Shown: positions 1 through 8,466 of the stretch, in pieces
How the letters are laid out: each line of letters opens with the position of its first letter
Position numbering within the stretch: position 1 is the stretch's first letter
DNA from: Pedobacter sp. BMA
GTDB lineage: Bacteria; Bacteroidota; Bacteroidia; Sphingobacteriales; Sphingobacteriaceae
Reading direction: 5' to 3'
Assembly: GCF_001027745.1 (NCBI RefSeq)
Contig: NZ_LECU01000001.1
Location: 1-64,000 of the forward strand
Length of the DNA stretch: 64,000 nucleotides
Translations under genes and position numbers: made by a program
The notes under the pieces: generated by a model
The model's database searches: none
The model's input: only the letters and a program-made list of their open reading frames with translations
What the model was told of the DNA's origin: nothing

Positions 1-147
1 TGTCGATTCGATCTCAATATCAATGGTTCCGCCATAGACTCCGGAAGAAGGTCTTCCCTTAGCATCTACATCGCGATTTAACGCATAGGCACAATGAAGC
101 ACATCGTACTCCTTGCCTGAAAAATTTAATCTAGCTTTGAAAGCCAT
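1..147 (-). CDS. tssD: TssD (Hcp-like T6SS tube protein), N-terminal 49 codons only
   Basis: This is the first 49 codons of a third tssD gene, cut by the left window edge. The 147 bases are identical, base for base, to the 5' end of the complete tssD at 12277-12672, and the start codon context is the same. Hcp-type proteins stack as hexamer rings to form the inner tube of the T6SS and can carry effectors in their lumen. The gene reads off the window, so another tssD-led module probably continues to the left. The identity of the product is as secure as that of its full-length twin; whether the rest of the gene is intact cannot be seen. Confidence 0.85.
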   Translation of the reverse strand, partial: MAFKARLNFSGKEYDVLHCAYALNRDVDAKGRPSSGVYGGTIDIEIEST

Positions 148-250
148 AGTTTTAAAATTTAAAGGTTAAAATAAAAATTGATTTAGCACAGCATCCGCCG
201 GCATCAAAACACGTCCAAAGATCAGGCCAAACACCGACATATCACACTCA
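1..250. repeat. Direct repeat copy A (tssD 5' end plus leader)
   Basis: This stretch repeats at about 12526-12760. The coding part (1-147) is identical in the two copies. The leader behind the start codon is recognisably the same for roughly 95 bases, up to a shared 'aaagatcaggccaaa' word, but with several substitutions and small indels. It flanks the vgrG effector operon as a direct repeat about 12.5 kb away from its partner. Confidence 0.8.
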
Positions 251-534
251 TTATGAGCGACTAGTAAAGCCAATGATTAGTTTAATAAACGAAAAACCGC
301 CATCAAATGCTTCTCACATTATGTTTATGGTGGTCTGGAGGAGGATTAATTGAATTCAAAAAAGTATTCCACAAATGTGAATTCTAAATAGCAGATTAGA
401 AACGTTGTAGCATTTCGCTACAGGGTGTGTATTTTTTATCCACACCAATCATAATACCACACGATTTTAACAATAATAAAGATAGCTACCGCCTGAATAG
501 TGCAACATAGTGAACAATCTCTTCCACCGATTTA
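148..534. other. Gene-free stretch upstream of the truncated tssD
   Basis: No convincing gene is seen here. The part next to tssD is the diverged leader shared with the second tssD copy. Further out there is an AT-rich segment and one perfect dyad at 406-422. I could not place a clean TTTG/TAnnTTTG promoter between the dyad and the gene. Confidence 0.5.
406..422. promoter_or_regulatory. Dyad TGTAG-N7-CTACA upstream of tssD copy A
   Basis: This is a perfect inverted repeat, TGTAG, seven bases, CTACA, about 260 bases upstream of the truncated tssD start. The same dyad with the same seven-base spacing lies about 275 bases upstream of the other tssD (12947-12963), although the sequence around it is not conserved. 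A regulator binding site is the simplest reading. A weak RNA hairpin is the alternative. Confidence 0.4.
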
Positions 535-795
535 TCATAGCCCCCAATATAAACCTTGGCAACTTTGCCGCGATAAATAAAATAGAGCTGAAATCACCAG
601 CACAAACACAACCATACAGCCCGTGCTACTATGTGCGTCAAAAACTTTAAGGCTTGCCTTATTGCCTTGCGAAAGAAATCTCGGCGATGTTTTGATTTCA
701 ATTTCGTCCTCCAGGTATCCTCTGTCTGTTCTTTCCAAAATTGCTTTATTACAGGGTAATTCGCATAAAGAAGTATACCATATGTGATCTCCCTA
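535..795 (-). CDS. Possible small single-pass membrane protein or gene remnant
   Basis: Directly after the tandem stop codons of the 232-residue membrane protein, the same frame stays open for about 85 codons to 535. The conceptual product has an acidic stretch (LEDEIEIKTSPRF) followed by a hydrophobic segment (MVVFVLVISALFYLS) near the C-terminus, as in a tail-anchored or single-pass protein. There is no ATG near the front; a TTG at 738 would give 67 residues. A second frame at 594-881 is also open and looks equally plausible, so this may be a degraded gene. I do not recognise either product. Confidence 0.2.
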
Positions 796-1494
796 TTAGT
801 GAACAGATAAATGATTTTTAACTTGATATGTAGCCTTTCTGCACCCCCAGAAAACTTGTAAACTAAGGTAAAAAAAAGCAAGATTAAATGACAGACAAAG
901 AACCACCAACATATCAGGTTTCAAACCAAGAGCCATAGAGATCAAATAAATAATTAAACCAATCGGAATAATCAATGCCATAGTATATAAACCCTTGAAC
1001 AAATTGTTCTTAGCATGTGCCGCTGCTTCATTCATACTGTAATAAAGATCTAAAAAATTAAGTAGCAGGAACAAAAGTGATATGAGCAATAAATAAGTAT
1101 GATCTAAAATATACTGGTTTGTATTCATAACGTCAGCCAGTATATCATGAATAGCATTTTTGAACAGCAAGTATGGAATACCGAAAACAGCAAGCAAGAC
1201 GCCGATGTATACGATCCGGAAAAATGTTTTTTTATCGAATTCTTTCGATTGCTCTGCCACATAACTCCTCATAATCACGCCTTGAAAACGGGATGGCCTG
1301 AAGGCGAACAAAACAGCGACCAGAAAATAGTATTCAATTTGAAATATCGTCAACTGAAAACCGTCATTTGTAGAGGCAATTGCATACGCACTCGATGACT
1401 TTAGAAAAAAAGAAGATATAAGGGAAATGATTATGTATCCCCGGAATGCTAAAGAATAATAAAATACAACCTGTAAAATATTTTTAATTCTCAT
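796..1494 (-). CDS. Six-helix integral membrane protein, unknown; candidate immunity protein
   Basis: The 232-residue product has about six hydrophobic segments, near residues 8-30, 50-66, 94-111, 133-153, 168-189 and 195-216, with short charged loops and no signal peptide. I do not recognise the family. It is the last clear gene of the vgrG operon, ten bases after the preceding stop, and downstream of a large unrecognised protein and a lipoprotein. In T6SS loci, polytopic membrane proteins at this position are often immunity proteins against membrane-active toxins. That role is inferred from position only. The gene ends in two consecutive in-frame stop codons, TAA then TAG. Confidence 0.6.
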   Translation of the reverse strand: MRIKNILQVVFYYSLAFRGYIIISLISSFFLKSSSAYAIASTNDGFQLTIFQIEYYFLVAVLFAFRPSRFQGVIMRSYVAEQSKEFDKKTFFRIVYIGVLLAVFGIPYLLFKNAIHDILADVMNTNQYILDHTYLLLISLLFLLLNFLDLYYSMNEAAAHAKNNLFKGLYTMALIIPIGLIIYLISMALGLKPDMLVVLCLSFNLAFFYLSLQVFWGCRKATYQVKNHLSVH

Positions 1495-1504
1495 TCCTCG
1501 ATGA

Positions 1505-2299
1505 TTACCTGATTAATGTGAGCTTTGCTCCCGGACTTTTTCTGTGAAAAAGAGCCATCTCCAAAACCGCATTTTTTTGATCTTCTGAAGAATAGAACAA
1601 AAAGCCGCATGGCTTCGATGGCAAGGATAATCCTACTACCTTTCCTGATGCGTGGAAAGATAAGTGATAATCGTGATAGGGTGTCTTCATCAATAGGCCG
1701 GGTAAAGTTGGAATAAGCCGGCTCTGCCTTTTCTCATCCAATGGCCCCTTAAAGTAGAATGAATTAAATACTTCTTCCTGCCGTTCATGGCATAATGCAA
1801 GGTAACGGCTTAAGTCCCTGTTTCTAAATATGTCCAGCAGCTCATCATATATTAATCCAACCTCCTTGATTATTCTCTCTTTGTCTTCTTCTATCAATGG
1901 CACCGACGATTGCCAACCCAATTGATGATATGGAACTGAAGCATCGAAATTACCGGCATAAACGTAAGTCTGACTCGGAGATTTAGTGGAAAAATCAACC
2001 TCCGGCATTTCTACCACCAATGTTCTGGGCTTATCATTTGCAAATGCATCACGAACATAAACCTTCAATGATAAATTGGCACTCTTATAAATGTAATCAT
2101 CGCCCTGGTAGGGTTTGCTTGTAATTGTGAATGATTGCCTTCCTGACGAAAGAATATTTGGATTTACAGGCCAGTCCACCGCCACCCCTCCCTGCTCATC
2201 ACTCTTAAAGCAGGGCATATCATTAACAGTGAGTTCCACACGGCAATTTCTCGACCTGACTTCAATTTCGTATAAAGGATGCTGATAACTATGATACAT
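1505..2299 (-). CDS. Unknown 264-residue T6SS-operon protein
   Basis: I do not recognise this protein. The N-terminal ~110 residues look beta-rich (alternating hydrophobic strands around CRVELTVNDMPCF and SLKVYVRDAF). The C-terminal half is more helical, with a charged segment around residues 140-175 (EEDKERIIKEVGLIYDELLD). There is no signal peptide or membrane segment, so it is probably cytoplasmic or exported by the T6SS itself. It sits three bases after the lipoprotein gene and ten before the membrane protein, so it is surely co-transcribed with the effector cassette. Possible roles are adaptor, chaperone or cytoplasmic immunity protein; the sequence does not decide between them. Confidence 0.65.
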   Translation of the reverse strand: MYHSYQHPLYEIEVRSRNCRVELTVNDMPCFKSDEQGGVAVDWPVNPNILSSGRQSFTITSKPYQGDDYIYKSANLSLKVYVRDAFANDKPRTLVVEMPEVDFSTKSPSQTYVYAGNFDASVPYHQLGWQSSVPLIEEDKERIIKEVGLIYDELLDIFRNRDLSRYLALCHERQEEVFNSFYFKGPLDEKRQSRLIPTLPGLLMKTPYHDYHLSFHASGKVVGLSLPSKPCGFLFYSSEDQKNAVLEMALFHRKSPGAKLTLIR

Positions 2300-2302
2300 A
2301 AT

Positions 2303-2923
2303 TTACTCTTTACAGGATTTATCTAAACACAACTGGATAGGATTCGAAAAATGGGATATATCAAACTTACTATCAGCCCTTTTCTTTTCAGTAATCAACA
2401 GATAATAGAGATAGCCCTCACCTTCCATCTTATCTGAATAGGCTAGAGAAATGTATTTTTTCGGTGTATCCCACTGGTAATTATGAAGCGCATTTTTGAT
2501 CTTAAGTTTTACTTCATATTTTCCATATTTCTGGTTAATCTTCGATAAAATATCTATAGGTTTCGCACTAACCTGGCTCAGCTTTACCGCAGCAAATTTC
2601 CCGGTCTGATCCAAAATAAACTGGCTCTTAACATCGTTAAACTGCTCATCAATGAAATAAACTTTTAAACCCTGATTGTTTTTACTGTTTAAAAAATATT
2701 GGTAACCGACAATACCACCAGCTGACGAGTTGCCTTTCTCACTCCGTTTAAAAGAGCCTGTCGACTTTGAAAATAATGTGTCTAAATTCTCAGCAAACGT
2801 TACAGCATCCAAATTAAAGTTTCCAAATTTCGAACCCAGGTATTTTGGATTTTTTTTGATTTGAGCATCGCAGCCCGACAGGCAAAACAATGCAATAAAA
2901 GTGATTAATATACTATTTTTCAT
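2303..2923 (-). CDS. Small lipoprotein, candidate immunity protein of the 882-residue cassette
   Basis: The 206-residue product begins with a lipoprotein signal (MKNSILITFIALFCLSGC, lipobox LSGC, Cys18), so the mature protein is tethered in the envelope. The rest is a soluble, lysine-rich domain that I do not recognise. Its start codon lies inside the end of the 882-residue gene (11-base overlap), a coupling typical of effector/immunity pairs. A periplasm-facing lipoprotein would suit protection against a toxin delivered to the periplasm, as DUF2931-type lipoproteins do for T6SS lipases. The immunity role is inferred from coupling and location, not from homology. Confidence 0.65.
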   Translation of the reverse strand: MKNSILITFIALFCLSGCDAQIKKNPKYLGSKFGNFNLDAVTFAENLDTLFSKSTGSFKRSEKGNSSAGGIVGYQYFLNSKNNQGLKVYFIDEQFNDVKSQFILDQTGKFAAVKLSQVSAKPIDILSKINQKYGKYEVKLKIKNALHNYQWDTPKKYISLAYSDKMEGEGYLYYLLITEKKRADSKFDISHFSNPIQLCLDKSCKE

Positions 2924-5561
2924 TTAATTCGATTTTACCAGATTTATAAAGCGTTTTATCGTCAAATAGTTTCATCTTGTTAGAATAACTTGGGTTATAG
3001 GTAACTTTTGATAGCAAAAGTTCATAACAGGTTATGGTAATGCTTGCTGGATTCCACACCACTGACGATTCTTTGTATTGTTTACCAGTATTCAGGTTAT
3101 ACCCTACTTCCTCAGTAAAAGTAAAGGTGGTGCTGGCAGCTCCCTCTACTTTCCATTTTTCCATTTCAGTAGTTTCTGTAACCCCTCCCCTGGTTACAGT
3201 CGGAATCATAATCACATCGTTACTCTTACAGCCTGCCTTTATAGTGATCGCTACTTCATACTCAACCTTTTGCTGTCCCTTATTCCTGAAACCGTCAATT
3301 TTATTATAAGATAAACTTAAATTTACCTTCACAGCTTGCGCAACTTCGAATGTGATGTAAATGTCCGAATCCGACAAATACTCAATAACACTGATAATTG
3401 CACGCACAATGGCACCTACATATGGGATCTTTCCGATCAACGGTACAAGGTCAACCGAAATAGTTAACCCGATTAGCGGGTCTGCCCTCAATCCGCCAGT
3501 ATAGATTGGTACAATACTTTTGGTACTGGCTGCACCAAATTTCCAGCCTAAAGCAAAACCAAGATTCGGCGGATCTATAGCAAAATCAATTTCAATTACC
3601 CTTTTGCTCACCGCAGCGCTCTGTCCAACACCTCCCTGTGGATTTAATACCTGCAATCCTTCATGCACCATATCAAATGCATATACAGCAGTATCGATAG
3701 TTTTTTTTACGTTTTCAAGCCCCAGGGTGTGTTCATTGCCATTTTCTACACATTTCCCCTTCAATGACCACCCCAGATTTGAAGTTTGAGTCGCTTCAAC
3801 GTGCAAATCATCTTTCAGGTATTTAAAGTCGTATCCCCGGTGATGCCCCTCCATCCGTTCCCTTTCATATCTGATCTTGCCACTATAACCTCTTCCAACT
3901 GTAACCATAAAAGCAATTTCCCATTCAACATCTGGGAACAACCTCACCTTAACCAGTTGGTTAGGATAACGACAGGTACTCACAGGAAGAAAATAACTTT
4001 GTGAGACCTGTTCGTTCAAAATAAAGTAATTGAATACCCAAAGTGAATTTATAGCACTGTTATTTTGAGTTGAAACCTTACTCTGCAGGTTTTCCAGTAC
4101 TGTTTTATTATAAACATACCGCAACATCAAAATCGCTTCATCATCCCCGGTAAATTTATAATCGCGGTTTAGCTGCCAATCCTGGGTTTCACTCACATCA
4201 TTGGATAAACCCTTTGCAGTATCCGGCTGAACATCCTGATCATCTTTCTGACTAATATCAGGTTGTGTAATGTACACCCCACCGTTTAACCTCAATGCGG
4301 GTTGAACTTTATCCACTTGAAATAGATTCTTTTGATCCGCATGTTTTTGTCCGGCCTCCAACAGTAAACCATTACATAACACTCCTTTTGTAGTAAGCTT
4401 ACCAACTTTAATACTAATTTCTTTCCTGGCATCCCCCGCAATAATATCGAAGGTTTGTGCAGTCCGGTCAATAACCTTATCTGCGGCGTCCTCATCAAAT
4501 ATAATCAATTCGGTATCGTCACTCTTTACCGTAATCGTCGAATACCCACAAGGATCAAATTCTTTATGGGTGTACCTGATATCACCGATAAACTGAAGCT
4601 GATTAGCTTTTTGGGCCTCCATGCGCTTTAAATATTGATCCATTAACTCCGAAGAAACGAGAAACCTGCTCGATTCCGATGGCTTGTTATCAAGATCCCT
4701 CAACTGAAGTAATGTAGGATCATACTGCACCAGATCCATAGTAGGCTCCGCCGCAAAGTTCTTCGTCTTAACAAGTGTTTGTCCGTTTTTATCTTTCCGG
4801 TAAACTTCTACAACAAGACTAAATTCTTTCTCCCGGTTCTCTCCCTTTTTCCAGGCAATGTCAATTGGAAAACTCCCGCTCATCCGTACATTAAAGTCAT
4901 CACCCCCGCCAGTTCGGGGAATATCAAAAACTTTGATTTTTTCCCATACATTATGCGCTTCAAAATCTTTCGTTTCATGTAAAACAGCCCCTGTCGGCTT
5001 CTCTAAAAGATACATCTTTACGCTATAGTCTTTACCCTTCTCTAAATTATAACCGTGAAAGGCAATCTGGTAAGGTATGGTCTCTCCATATCGTCGTATC
5101 CGTTCACTTTCAGTAAAGTAAGCATATAAAATATTGGATTTGGTAACAGGTACAATGTAGAAATAAAAACCTGAGCCAGGCTCAAAACTGAAGACTTCGA
5201 CTCTTTGCTTAAAACCGAAATAAAAATGATCTCCGGCCGGTGCAAACCTGATGCTGCTGCCGGTTTTGTATTTCGTACCCAACCCCCACTTATTCACAGG
5301 CGCAGTACCCCCTGTCAGATTACCCCAAAGTGAGTTATCATTACTTTTCTGCACCGCAGGAAAAAAACCATTGTATATAAATGCCCATCTTGCACCATCA
5401 ACAGTAGCTTTTTTATTTTTACTACTATCATCGATACAGCTTTCATCAACATAAAATTCATTAAGCTCGTCGGCATTCAACTGATATTCCCCACCCTCAG
5501 CTACAGTGTAGATCGTTCCGTTTGTCGTTTTCCAATAACACTTTTTTATTCCTCTCGCCAT
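2913..5561 (-). CDS. Large unrecognised T6SS cargo/effector candidate (882 aa)
   Basis: The protein is 882 residues with no signal peptide, as expected for T6SS cargo. It follows the PAAR-like tip gene by six bases. The first ~100 residues are aromatic-rich; residues ~135-275 look like an Ig-like beta domain (YGETIPYQIAFHGYNL, FSLVVEVYRKD); a further beta-rich middle follows. A glycine-rich hydrophobic stretch lies at about 690-740 (LVPLIGKIPYVGAIVRAIISVI), and the C-terminus is again beta-rich. I see no known catalytic motif. The hydrophobic stretch could be a membrane-inserting toxin segment, or the whole could be a scaffold or carrier. Its position between a tip protein and a lipoprotein plus membrane protein argues for an effector; the mechanism is unknown. 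Confidence 0.65.
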   Translation of the reverse strand: MARGIKKCYWKTTNGTIYTVAEGGEYQLNADELNEFYVDESCIDDSSKNKKATVDGARWAFIYNGFFPAVQKSNDNSLWGNLTGGTAPVNKWGLGTKYKTGSSIRFAPAGDHFYFGFKQRVEVFSFEPGSGFYFYIVPVTKSNILYAYFTESERIRRYGETIPYQIAFHGYNLEKGKDYSVKMYLLEKPTGAVLHETKDFEAHNVWEKIKVFDIPRTGGGDDFNVRMSGSFPIDIAWKKGENREKEFSLVVEVYRKDKNGQTLVKTKNFAAEPTMDLVQYDPTLLQLRDLDNKPSESSRFLVSSELMDQYLKRMEAQKANQLQFIGDIRYTHKEFDPCGYSTITVKSDDTELIIFDEDAADKVIDRTAQTFDIIAGDARKEISIKVGKLTTKGVLCNGLLLEAGQKHADQKNLFQVDKVQPALRLNGGVYITQPDISQKDDQDVQPDTAKGLSNDVSETQDWQLNRDYKFTGDDEAILMLRYVYNKTVLENLQSKVSTQNNSAINSLWVFNYFILNEQVSQSYFLPVSTCRYPNQLVKVRLFPDVEWEIAFMVTVGRGYSGKIRYERERMEGHHRGYDFKYLKDDLHVEATQTSNLGWSLKGKCVENGNEHTLGLENVKKTIDTAVYAFDMVHEGLQVLNPQGGVGQSAAVSKRVIEIDFAIDPPNLGFALGWKFGAASTKSIVPIYTGGLRADPLIGLTISVDLVPLIGKIPYVGAIVRAIISVIEYLSDSDIYITFEVAQAVKVNLSLSYNKIDGFRNKGQQKVEYEVAITIKAGCKSNDVIMIPTVTRGGVTETTEMEKWKVEGAASTTFTFTEEVGYNLNTGKQYKESSVVWNPASITITCYELLLSKVTYNPSYSNKMKLFDDKTLYKSGKIELNEK

Positions 5562-5566
5562 GTTGC

Positions 5567-6052
5567 TTATTCGGCATTTAAAAATTCGTAAAACGATTGT
5601 TTATTCAGCTCCTTCATGTTAACCAAAGGATTGATTTGCGACTGCTGATCCTCATCCGCATTATCTACATTTTGTTGTGAGGGCTGCCCCTTTTGCCCTG
5701 TTTTCGTGATCGATATACATGGCGATCCGCTGATCGAACATACCCCTTTGCTGTCTTCAACCAAAACCTGCCCGCTGTTAATCAGCACCATATCCTTATA
5801 CTGCTCCTTCCATTCCGTGAGCGCCGGAACACAAGGATTATAACCGCCCCCATTTGGCTGCAGCTTACACTGCCCAAAAGTATTTTTCTCAAAGGTCATC
5901 CCGATATCAACGTGAGAGGCAATCAATTTCTGCCCGCCATCCATATCGTTTACATAATGCTTCTCCTGGGTGAGCACCTTCAATTTGTCCGGCGCCGTAC
6001 CATATTTACACTGGCAGGTGGCCCCCTGAACAACTATTTCTTTTTGCGACAT
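5567..6052 (-). CDS. DUF4280 PAAR-like spike-tip protein
   Basis: The 161-residue product has the layout of DUF4280 PAAR-like proteins: an N-terminal cysteine pair (VVQGATCQCKYG), a central F-G-x-C segment (NTFGQCKLQPNGG) with N-P-C-V-P shortly after, and a late glycine/cysteine turn (GSPCISITKTG). PAAR-type proteins cap the VgrG trimer and anchor effectors to the spike. The extension after residue ~125 is polar and Gln/Asp-rich. It sits between an unknown 323-residue protein and the 882-residue effector candidate with very short gaps, so it most likely delivers that protein. Confidence 0.8.
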   Translation of the reverse strand: MSQKEIVVQGATCQCKYGTAPDKLKVLTQEKHYVNDMDGGQKLIASHVDIGMTFEKNTFGQCKLQPNGGGYNPCVPALTEWKEQYKDMVLINSGQVLVEDSKGVCSISGSPCISITKTGQKGQPSQQNVDNADEDQQSQINPLVNMKELNKQSFYEFLNAE

Positions 6053-6071
6053 ACCTTTTCTAGCTTAATTA

Positions 6072-7043
6072 TCAACTCATTAATCTTGCCCAAAAACCTT
6101 TTTTCTTTACCTCCCCAAACATCTCCTCGTCTTTCTCCTGCAAAAGCTGCCCATTCACGGGTTCTTGCCTGGCTTCTATCTCATAAGCAGAGAAAAAAAT
6201 CCGCTTCTCGCTTTCCCTGCCGTTAAGCAGGCTCCAGTTTACCGTGGCATGCTTAAGCAAGCCACCAGCCTGGTCTAAATCCCACTGGGCCTCTAAACGC
6301 ATTTCATTAGCCGCCTTCGAATGCATTTGAAAACGTAAATCCTCAGTCAGCATTTCCGTCGAACGGAAACCCACATGGTAGGTTCCATAATCGGTATATA
6401 CTGGATCGATCCATTGCCGGCCTTCAAACACTAGATTCCGGTAAGCAACAGCAGGAAAACTAAATCTCATCTCCCGATCCAGGCCCGATCCGTATTTAAA
6501 ATATTGTGGATGAAAAAACACACTCCAGAACATGTCTAACCGAAGCGCATATTCCAGCTCCACACGGTCAGCCAGCTTTTGGTCCATCTTCTTCAAATAC
6601 AATTCCGTAATGTCACCCTCAAATTTATCGCTGATTCTTTCCTTAGTCTTCATCCACCGGCTTAAAATATCCGGATGGTTTACAATCCCCCTGAAAATCT
6701 CATTGTCTCTATTCACATCAACCTTCACCGGAAAAATAGCCCCCATTGCAAGGCTGGCCAGCTGCTCACTTACCAGGTCAGGCTCATGCCTGTCAATGTA
6801 TAATTCCACTTTATCAAAACACAATTGCCAGGTTTTGTGCTCGTTCTTAAACTGTTCTACACTCAACTCAATCTGATAATCAATCCGCTTAGATACCGCC
6901 TCACTACCCGATTCATAATATCTGACCGTAACCCCATAACGCTTTCGGGAACGGGGCTTCGGTGAGAAATTTATCGCGTTCCCATCAATTAATGAAACCC
7001 TTAGTTTAGCTGAAGTATTCAATTGATCAATCGTCTTATCCAT
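6072..7043 (-). CDS. Unknown 323-residue protein; possible effector adaptor/chaperone
   Basis: I do not recognise this protein by motif. It is soluble, without signal peptide or membrane segment, mixed alpha/beta, with charged helical parts around residues 125-165 (MKTKERISDKFEGDITELYLKK) and a beta-rich second half. It lies between the Tle1-type lipase and the PAAR-like tip gene, 9 and 19 bases from them. In other T6SS loci, genes at such a junction encode adaptors that load an effector on the spike. That is a positional inference. Confidence 0.6.
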   Translation of the reverse strand: MDKTIDQLNTSAKLRVSLIDGNAINFSPKPRSRKRYGVTVRYYESGSEAVSKRIDYQIELSVEQFKNEHKTWQLCFDKVELYIDRHEPDLVSEQLASLAMGAIFPVKVDVNRDNEIFRGIVNHPDILSRWMKTKERISDKFEGDITELYLKKMDQKLADRVELEYALRLDMFWSVFFHPQYFKYGSGLDREMRFSFPAVAYRNLVFEGRQWIDPVYTDYGTYHVGFRSTEMLTEDLRFQMHSKAANEMRLEAQWDLDQAGGLLKHATVNWSLLNGRESEKRIFFSAYEIEARQEPVNGQLLQEKDEEMFGEVKKKGFWARLMS

Positions 7044-7052
7044 CTCCTCAAT

Positions 7053-8465
7053 TTAGTAAATCACACGTTTGCCGTCCGAATTTGGGTCCATGCCTATCCC
7101 CTCGCGCCTGGCCGACCAGTGCAAATATTTATTTCTCAGCACGCGTAAGTCTTCCTGCTTCTTCCGCTCCTGTTGATATTCGGCCAGGTTTTTTTCCGGT
7201 ATCCTGGCACCGGCATATTTTTGATCCAGCTGAGCCAAAGATTTAAAACGATAAGGCGCTCCATTCCCCATCACATAGTCTTTTAAATAGCCCTTAACCC
7301 TAACCAGCAACGGATCATCAGAAATAATATATTTACTGTCTGTTAGTGCCTGCAGATTAATTGGGGCGCTGTTATTTTTCCCATACTCCCCCATAAAATG
7401 TAGCGGGATATAACTATATTCTTTTTTGATAAAACGGGTGCCTTTTAGTGCCCAATACGCAAAACCTCCGGTAATTTCCAGTTCACTCTCTTTATACCAG
7501 GCCTGGTCTATTAAGTTTTTCTTAAAGGGATCAAGATTAAACTTACTGGTCCAGGAAGTTTCCAGCTCTTCCTTTACTTCCTTACCAGTATCGTAACTTC
7601 CGCCAACATCGCTGTGCACACCGGGAAAGGATTTCTCCTTACCTGTGTTTACCCGCGTAAGAGAGAAATTCTGCCTGTGCTCGTCTTCAGCGATAAAATG
7701 TACAACAGCCTGAGCCCTTCCAATCGCATTTAAATGCAGTTCCTCAACATCGTTGAAATTTGGAGTCGGACTGATATATTTTGAATAAGATGATACCGTA
7801 TCAAAAACCCCCAGAAACCGCACTTTGATCTGGTTAGCAGTAATTTTATATCCCGCCTGGCTCAGCGTCAATCCCAGATGACCGCAAGCTGGTAAAACAT
7901 CCAGACCCGTTGGTTTTCCATCCGAATCGAATTTCGATATCGTCCCAGATCTCGGTTCAACAACAATACTGGCTCTGTATTCAGATTTCCCTATTTCGTA
8001 CACAAAATTGCGGGCTGCAGCTGCACCCCTGCTAAAACCAAAAACGTCCAAAGTAATACTGCGGAGTTTCTTGGTTGCATTCGCTTTCAGAATCTTCACA
8101 ATCTTTTCATTCACAATTTTTTCGCACCCAATACGTACCTTACCCCTGATACCGGTATCACCCGAACCAAAAGCATAGCCAATGGTACTGTCTTCCTTTC
8201 GGTCTTCTGTACCAATACCCTCAATATAAAGACTTTTGCTCTTATCGTACTGATCCCACAAACGGGCTACGTTCGACCAGTCGTTCCAGTAACTGCTTTC
8301 ATCATCATCCTTTCCGTATTTATTAAACGCAGCACTGTTTTTCTGGCGCTCTTCAGTATTTGTTTTACTGTTTTTCGTACCATCAAAAAATATCCCCAGA
8401 TTAATATCCAGATACTCAACAGTGTTGTTTTTAGGGGTGTAGGCACCAAGTTGAACACTAGTCAT
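7053..8465 (-). CDS. Tle1-type (DUF2235) T6SS phospholipase/lipase effector
   Basis: This is a 470-residue alpha/beta hydrolase of the DUF2235 / Tle1-like catalytic family, which T6SSs inject into rival cells to hydrolyse membrane phospholipids. Visible motifs are FFDGTKN at residues 26-32, the nucleophile elbow GFSRG at 143-147 (Ser145), FDTV at 221-224 (Asp222) and VHSDVGG at 283-289 (His284, Asp286), in family order. There is no signal peptide, consistent with delivery by the T6SS. It sits directly downstream of a DUF2931-like lipoprotein, the usual kind of partner that protects the producer. The exact lipid specificity cannot be read from the sequence. Confidence 0.88.
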   Translation of the reverse strand: MTSVQLGAYTPKNNTVEYLDINLGIFFDGTKNSKTNTEERQKNSAAFNKYGKDDDESSYWNDWSNVARLWDQYDKSKSLYIEGIGTEDRKEDSTIGYAFGSGDTGIRGKVRIGCEKIVNEKIVKILKANATKKLRSITLDVFGFSRGAAAARNFVYEIGKSEYRASIVVEPRSGTISKFDSDGKPTGLDVLPACGHLGLTLSQAGYKITANQIKVRFLGVFDTVSSYSKYISPTPNFNDVEELHLNAIGRAQAVVHFIAEDEHRQNFSLTRVNTGKEKSFPGVHSDVGGSYDTGKEVKEELETSWTSKFNLDPFKKNLIDQAWYKESELEITGGFAYWALKGTRFIKKEYSYIPLHFMGEYGKNNSAPINLQALTDSKYIISDDPLLVRVKGYLKDYVMGNGAPYRFKSLAQLDQKYAGARIPEKNLAEYQQERKKQEDLRVLRNKYLHWSARREGIGMDPNSDGKRVIY

Positions 8466-8466
8466 A

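Noticed and set aside
594..881. 95-codon minus-strand open frame overlapping the end of the 232-residue membrane protein
   Set aside because: It overlaps a gene with clear membrane helices in another frame and shares the region with a second open frame; neither has a good start.
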